This document shows, piece after piece, positions 26,947 to 29,900 of a DNA stretch of 29,900 nucleotides (position 1 is the first letter of the stretch; the number at the start of each line of letters is the position of its first letter). Origin of the DNA: an uncultured Planctomycetales bacterium (GTDB lineage: Bacteria; Planctomycetota; Planctomycetia; Pirellulales; Thermoguttaceae); the NCBI GenBank assembly GCA_937889015.1, contig CALARR010000008.1, positions 1 through 29,900 on the forward strand, written 5' to 3'. The position numbers and the translations under genes were made by a program. Below the pieces are notes generated by a model, which worked only from the letters and a program-made list of their open reading frames with translations, was not told where the DNA came from and searched no databases.

Positions 26947-28350
26947 ATGCGCAAGACCGTCCTTTCGCAGTTCATTCCCGCATGTTTGATGCTCTTGCCG
27001 CTGGCTTCGATGGCGTTGGCCGGTCAGCCTCAGACCGGCGCCTGGTGCGTCCTCACAACGGCGTCCGACGCAGGGGCAGCTACTTTGGAGGTTGGCCCCG
27101 GAAAGCCATTTGCTCGAATCGAGCAAGCCAATGCCCAAGCGAAACCTGGGGACGTGATTCTTGTCTATCCTCTCGTGAATGGCCAGCCCTATGAGCAGAC
27201 CGCCGTGTCCGTGCGGCAGCGCAACCTGACCTTTCTCGCTGCATCGTCATCTGGCAGCACGCACATCACGATCTCCGGCAGGGGATTCGACTACAGCGGC
27301 TTGGGTAGCACGCCTCGGGCCATTTTTCAGTTCAACGCCGGGGCCGACCACTGCACACTGGAGGGCTTTGAGCTGACCGGCGCGCATAACCAGTCCCACA
27401 ACGGGGCCGGGGTACGGATCAACCAGGCCAACCATGTCACTATCCGCAACTGCACGATCCACCACAACGACATGGGCATCATGTCCGGTGGCGACGGCAG
27501 CGCCCAGACGGCCGTGGATCAACGGATCGAGCACTGTCAAATCCACCACAACGGCGACCCCAGCGAGCCAGGCTACAACCACAACCTCTACCTCGGCGGA
27601 ACGAGCGCCACCCTCAGCTTCTGCGAGATCCATTCCAGCCTGACCGGCCACAATGTCAAGAGCCGTGCCCATCACACTCGGATTCAGTATTGCTATGTCC
27701 ACCACTCGGCCAATCGGGAGTTCGATCTGGTCGACGCAGTTGATACGACCCGGCCCGAAAGTCACGCGGTGCTGATTGCTAACGTGATCGTCAAGAACCC
27801 GCAGTGCAAGGGGAATCGTGGGGTGATCCATTTCGGGCAGGACGGCGGCAAAGCGCATGATGGGACGCTGTGTTTGTGGTTCAACACGGTCGTCACACCC
27901 TTTGTGTCCCCGCTGGTGGAGCTTTCGGCAGCCGGAGCCAAAGCCGAACTGCTGGGCAATCTCATCACGGACGGTGGCGTCAGGCAGAACTATCAGCAGA
28001 TCGTCGTCGCTCGTAAGGGAGCCAACTCGGAGGCCGTCACGGGTGAGTGGAACTGGTTCAGCGGCGGGTTCTCCAGTTCGGGCACCGGGCTCTCTCCACA
28101 AACCAATCGCTTCGAGCGATCTACGGTCGCGGTATTCGTTGATCCCGCGCAACACGACTACCGTCTGACGAGCCAGGCGGCTAAGTTGGCCGTCACCGGG
28201 TTGTCGCTCGCCAATCTCGACGTCCCCCGGGTGCCCGGGATGCCGTATGCCGATGTGGAACCGCCGTTGGTCTGGCAGTACCGTCACCCAGCAGGGAAAG
28301 AAAAACGTCCACTCACTGCGAAGCTCGCATGCGGAGCTCATGGCCCATGA
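26947..28350 (+). CDS. Secreted right-handed parallel beta-helix protein (2)
   Basis: A 467-residue protein. The ATG at 26947 is preceded by AAGAGG; 23 upstream in-frame codons are rejected because the signal peptide (MRKTVLSQFIPACLMLLPLA, cleavage near ALA) starts here. The N-terminal segment TLEVGPGKPFARIEQANAQA, KPGDVILVYP is typical of the start of a beta-helix. Residues about 130-330 show the coil pattern (DHCTLEGFELTGAHNQSHNG, HVTIRNCTIHHNDMGIMSGG, RIEHCQIHHNGD, TRIQYCYVHHSANREFDLVD). The repeated HHN and C-x-IH segments are what one expects along one face of a helix; catalytic residues cannot be named. It differs from the beta-helix protein at 23084 and lacks the shared leader. A 298-bp stretch with no plus-strand gene follows. 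Confidence 0.88.
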   Translation: MRKTVLSQFIPACLMLLPLASMALAGQPQTGAWCVLTTASDAGAATLEVGPGKPFARIEQANAQAKPGDVILVYPLVNGQPYEQTAVSVRQRNLTFLAASSSGSTHITISGRGFDYSGLGSTPRAIFQFNAGADHCTLEGFELTGAHNQSHNGAGVRINQANHVTIRNCTIHHNDMGIMSGGDGSAQTAVDQRIEHCQIHHNGDPSEPGYNHNLYLGGTSATLSFCEIHSSLTGHNVKSRAHHTRIQYCYVHHSANREFDLVDAVDTTRPESHAVLIANVIVKNPQCKGNRGVIHFGQDGGKAHDGTLCLWFNTVVTPFVSPLVELSAAGAKAELLGNLITDGGVRQNYQQIVVARKGANSEAVTGEWNWFSGGFSSSGTGLSPQTNRFERSTVAVFVDPAQHDYRLTSQAAKLAVTGLSLANLDVPRVPGMPYADVEPPLVWQYRHPAGKEKRPLTAKLACGAHGP

Positions 28351-28373
28351 GTGTCGGCAGTGCGATTCTACCG

Positions 28374-28624
28374 CTAGAATGAGCGACATCTGCACCGCCC
28401 CTCACAGACGGGGGCGCGTGAGTCAAACTCCACGGATAGACCATACTGAATCACGGCGAAAAAGGCGATGTTCTCCGGCGAGATCGGTAGATCTACGGGA
28501 TTGCCCCGCATCTCCCGTGCGGTGTCGTCACCCCAGCATACCCACATCGGTATCAGCACGACACGCGCCCGACAGATCTTGCGGACTTGTTCTCGCACAT
28601 CATCCGCGACTGCCGGCCATCGCT
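28374..28624 (-). pseudogene. Possible truncated gene fragment
   Basis: Open minus-strand frame in the 298-bp gap between two exported-enzyme genes. The translation is protein-like (RWPAVADDVREQVRKICRAR, VVLIPMWVCWGDDTAREMRG, NPVDLPISPENIAFFAVIQY). There is no ATG: a TAG lies directly upstream and the first usable start is GTG at 28598. The last residues (VCEGRCRCRSF) look non-native. It reads as an internal piece of a gene of unknown family, in reverse orientation to the locus. Confidence 0.28.
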
Positions 28625-28648
28625 AGCAGCGATTAGGAGGACTTGGTT

Positions 28649-29695
28649 ATGGGCACGAATTGCATCCGGATAGGGGCTTTGTTTTGGACGTTGATCGCCC
28701 AAGCCGGCGTGACAGGGGAATTCCTGGCCAATCCCAACTCGCCCGAGTTGGCGGCCTTTGCCGGGCCCCAGACTGCGGACCAACTGCCCGCGCCGCGAGA
28801 GCCCCACTCGTCCGTACAGGAACCCCAGAGGCTGATCAAGTATCCCGACATTGAGTACGGCCGCGTTGGCCAGCGGCCTCTCAAACTGGACATCGCCTGT
28901 CCGAAACAGCCCCGTGCCGACCAGCTCCCGGCCATCGTCATGATCCACGGCGGCGGTTGGCAGAAGGGCGACAAGAGCCGAGCGCTCGGCGGCGTGGCGC
29001 CCCTGCTCGCGGAGGGCGACTACGTGGGCGTCGCGGTCGGCTATCGCCTCTCCGACGAAGCCCATTGGCCGGCGCAGATCCACGACTGCAAGGCCGCGAT
29101 CCGCTGGTTGCGCGCGAACGCGGCCAGATATGGTATCGACCCGGAACGGATCGGCGTCTGGGGCAGTTCGGCCGGCGGCCACCTGGCCAACCTGCTGGGC
29201 ACCACCGGAGACGTGAGGGAACTCGAAGGCGACTGCGGAACGCCCGGCGTCTCCAGCCGTGTGCGGTGCGTCGTTTCCTATTGCGGGCCCACCGACTTTC
29301 TGGCAGCCAAGCGAATCCAAGGCGGTCGCGAGCCATCGGCGGTCTCTCATTTGTTGGGCGGAAGCCTGGAGGAGAAGCAAGACCCAGCCCGGCAGGCCTC
29401 CCCGATCAACTACATCTCACCCGACGATCCGCCGTTCCTCCTGGTTCACGGAACCAAGGACTCCACCGTTCCCTTCGAGCAGGCCGAGTCCTTCTACGAA
29501 GCCCTGCGCAGGGCGCGCGTGGAAGCGACCCTTGTGCGTGTCGAAGGCGGTGGGCACAGCGTCGGCAGCCTGGAGGCTCGCCAACGGGTCCAGGCCTTCT
29601 TCGGCAAGCACCTGCAAGGCAAGAACATCGACGTAGGTCCTGATCCCATCCCGGCCCATGAGACCCCTGTCAAGAAGGAGCAAGTCGAACGATGA
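28649..29695 (+). CDS. Secreted alpha/beta-hydrolase, carbohydrate-esterase-like
   Basis: A 348-residue protein. The ATG at 28649 has a perfect AGGAGG 8 nt upstream; an in-frame TTG two codons earlier is less likely. Signal-like N-terminus (CIRIGALFWTLIAQAGVTG), then a variable linker. The catalytic core of the esterase/lipase (BD-FAE, acetyl-xylan-esterase-like) family shows the oxyanion motif HGGGW near residue 100, the nucleophile elbow G-S-S-A-G-G with Ser near 174, the acid in HGTKDSTVP near 271 and the catalytic His in GGGHSVG near 303. SPINYISPDDPPFLLVHG is the characteristic late segment. It likely removes acetyl or other acyl groups from a polysaccharide, helping the lyases and sulfatases of the locus. 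Its stop overlaps the start of the next gene (ATGA), so the two are probably translationally coupled. Confidence 0.92.
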   Translation: MGTNCIRIGALFWTLIAQAGVTGEFLANPNSPELAAFAGPQTADQLPAPREPHSSVQEPQRLIKYPDIEYGRVGQRPLKLDIACPKQPRADQLPAIVMIHGGGWQKGDKSRALGGVAPLLAEGDYVGVAVGYRLSDEAHWPAQIHDCKAAIRWLRANAARYGIDPERIGVWGSSAGGHLANLLGTTGDVRELEGDCGTPGVSSRVRCVVSYCGPTDFLAAKRIQGGREPSAVSHLLGGSLEEKQDPARQASPINYISPDDPPFLLVHGTKDSTVPFEQAESFYEALRRARVEATLVRVEGGGHSVGSLEARQRVQAFFGKHLQGKNIDVGPDPIPAHETPVKKEQVER

Positions 29696-29900
29696 CGCGG
29701 AACCGACGACTCGCTCTGTCACTGTGGCTTTTAACGGGCCTCTTGCCGCTGATGATCTTGCCTCGTGCCCCACAGGCTGCGGCTGCAGACGGTCAGCAGC
29801 CCGGCTGGTTGAATGTGCGGGATTTCGGCGCCTCGGGTTCATTGTTTCAGACTACGGCGACCACCACCGCGCGCTCGACCGAGATCATCGTGGCGGACCC
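29692..29900 (+). CDS. Pectate-lyase-superfamily protein, N-terminal part
   Basis: Partial gene, cut by the window end after about 69 codons. The ATG at 29692 overlaps the esterase stop codon (ATGA); AAGGAG lies 11 nt upstream. Signal peptide TRNRRLALSLWLLTGLLPLM to about AAAAD, then WLNVRDFGASGSLFQTTA. NVRDFGA(S/K)G is the well-known opening of pectate_lyase_3-type right-handed beta-helix domains found in polysaccharide lyases and glycosidases. It would be the third beta-helix protein of the locus. Catalytic features lie outside the window. Confidence 0.82.
   Translation, partial: MTRNRRLALSLWLLTGLLPLMILPRAPQAAAADGQQPGWLNVRDFGASGSLFQTTATTTARSTEIIVAD

Overview
The window reads as high-GC chromosomal DNA of a planctomycete (Pirellula-like is the best guess). 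The basis is gene content: Gfo/Idh/MocA oxidoreductases with Tat signals, XylR-type AraC regulators, secreted YncE-propeller/cytochrome proteins, a membrane-anchored squalene-cyclase-like protein, many secreted sulfatases, LVIVD, DUF1593 and parallel beta-helix proteins. No SusC/SusD pair or other Bacteroidetes hallmark is present. The taxonomic call is inference.

Left part (1-10.3 kb), general genome. An 8-bp tandem repeat lies at the edge. A Tat-exported oxidoreductase (minus) diverges from a XylR-type regulator (plus). A 432-bp intergenic region then carries two copies of a ~109-nt palindromic element whose stems covary. Next come a membrane-anchored prenyltransferase/squalene-oxidase-repeat protein, two small exported proteins of unknown function, a full-length CinA whose C-terminal deamidase motif is degraded, a secreted beta-propeller/di-haem cytochrome protein, and an initiator-type tRNA-Met with a good Rho-independent terminator.

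Right part (10.5-29.9 kb), accessory glycan-degradation locus, nearly all on the plus strand. It holds four intact secreted sulfatases, one internally deleted sulfatase pseudogene, an LVIVD propeller protein, a GH33-like exo-sialidase, a 1113-residue DUF1593 + FG-GAP/VCBS + sialidase-like fusion, two parallel beta-helix proteins, an alpha/beta-hydrolase esterase and the start of a pectate-lyase-superfamily protein that runs off the window. Nearly every product has a signal peptide, so this looks like a battery of exported enzymes that desulfates, desialylates, deacylates and cleaves a sulfated, possibly sialylated polysaccharide. No transporter, sulfatase-maturating enzyme or dedicated regulator is in view.

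The most unusual signals are non-coding. Three genes of the accessory locus (two sulfatases and a beta-helix protein) share a related leader in which a TTGATA box lies exactly 79 nt before the ATG. In the two sulfatases the similarity continues through the signal peptide and then stops, as if a promoter-plus-signal-peptide cassette had been placed before different enzymes. In the third case the cassette abuts a frameshifted Tat-leader remnant. The locus also shows decay and rearrangement: gene fragments, a REP-like palindrome and a 78-bp MITE-like element.
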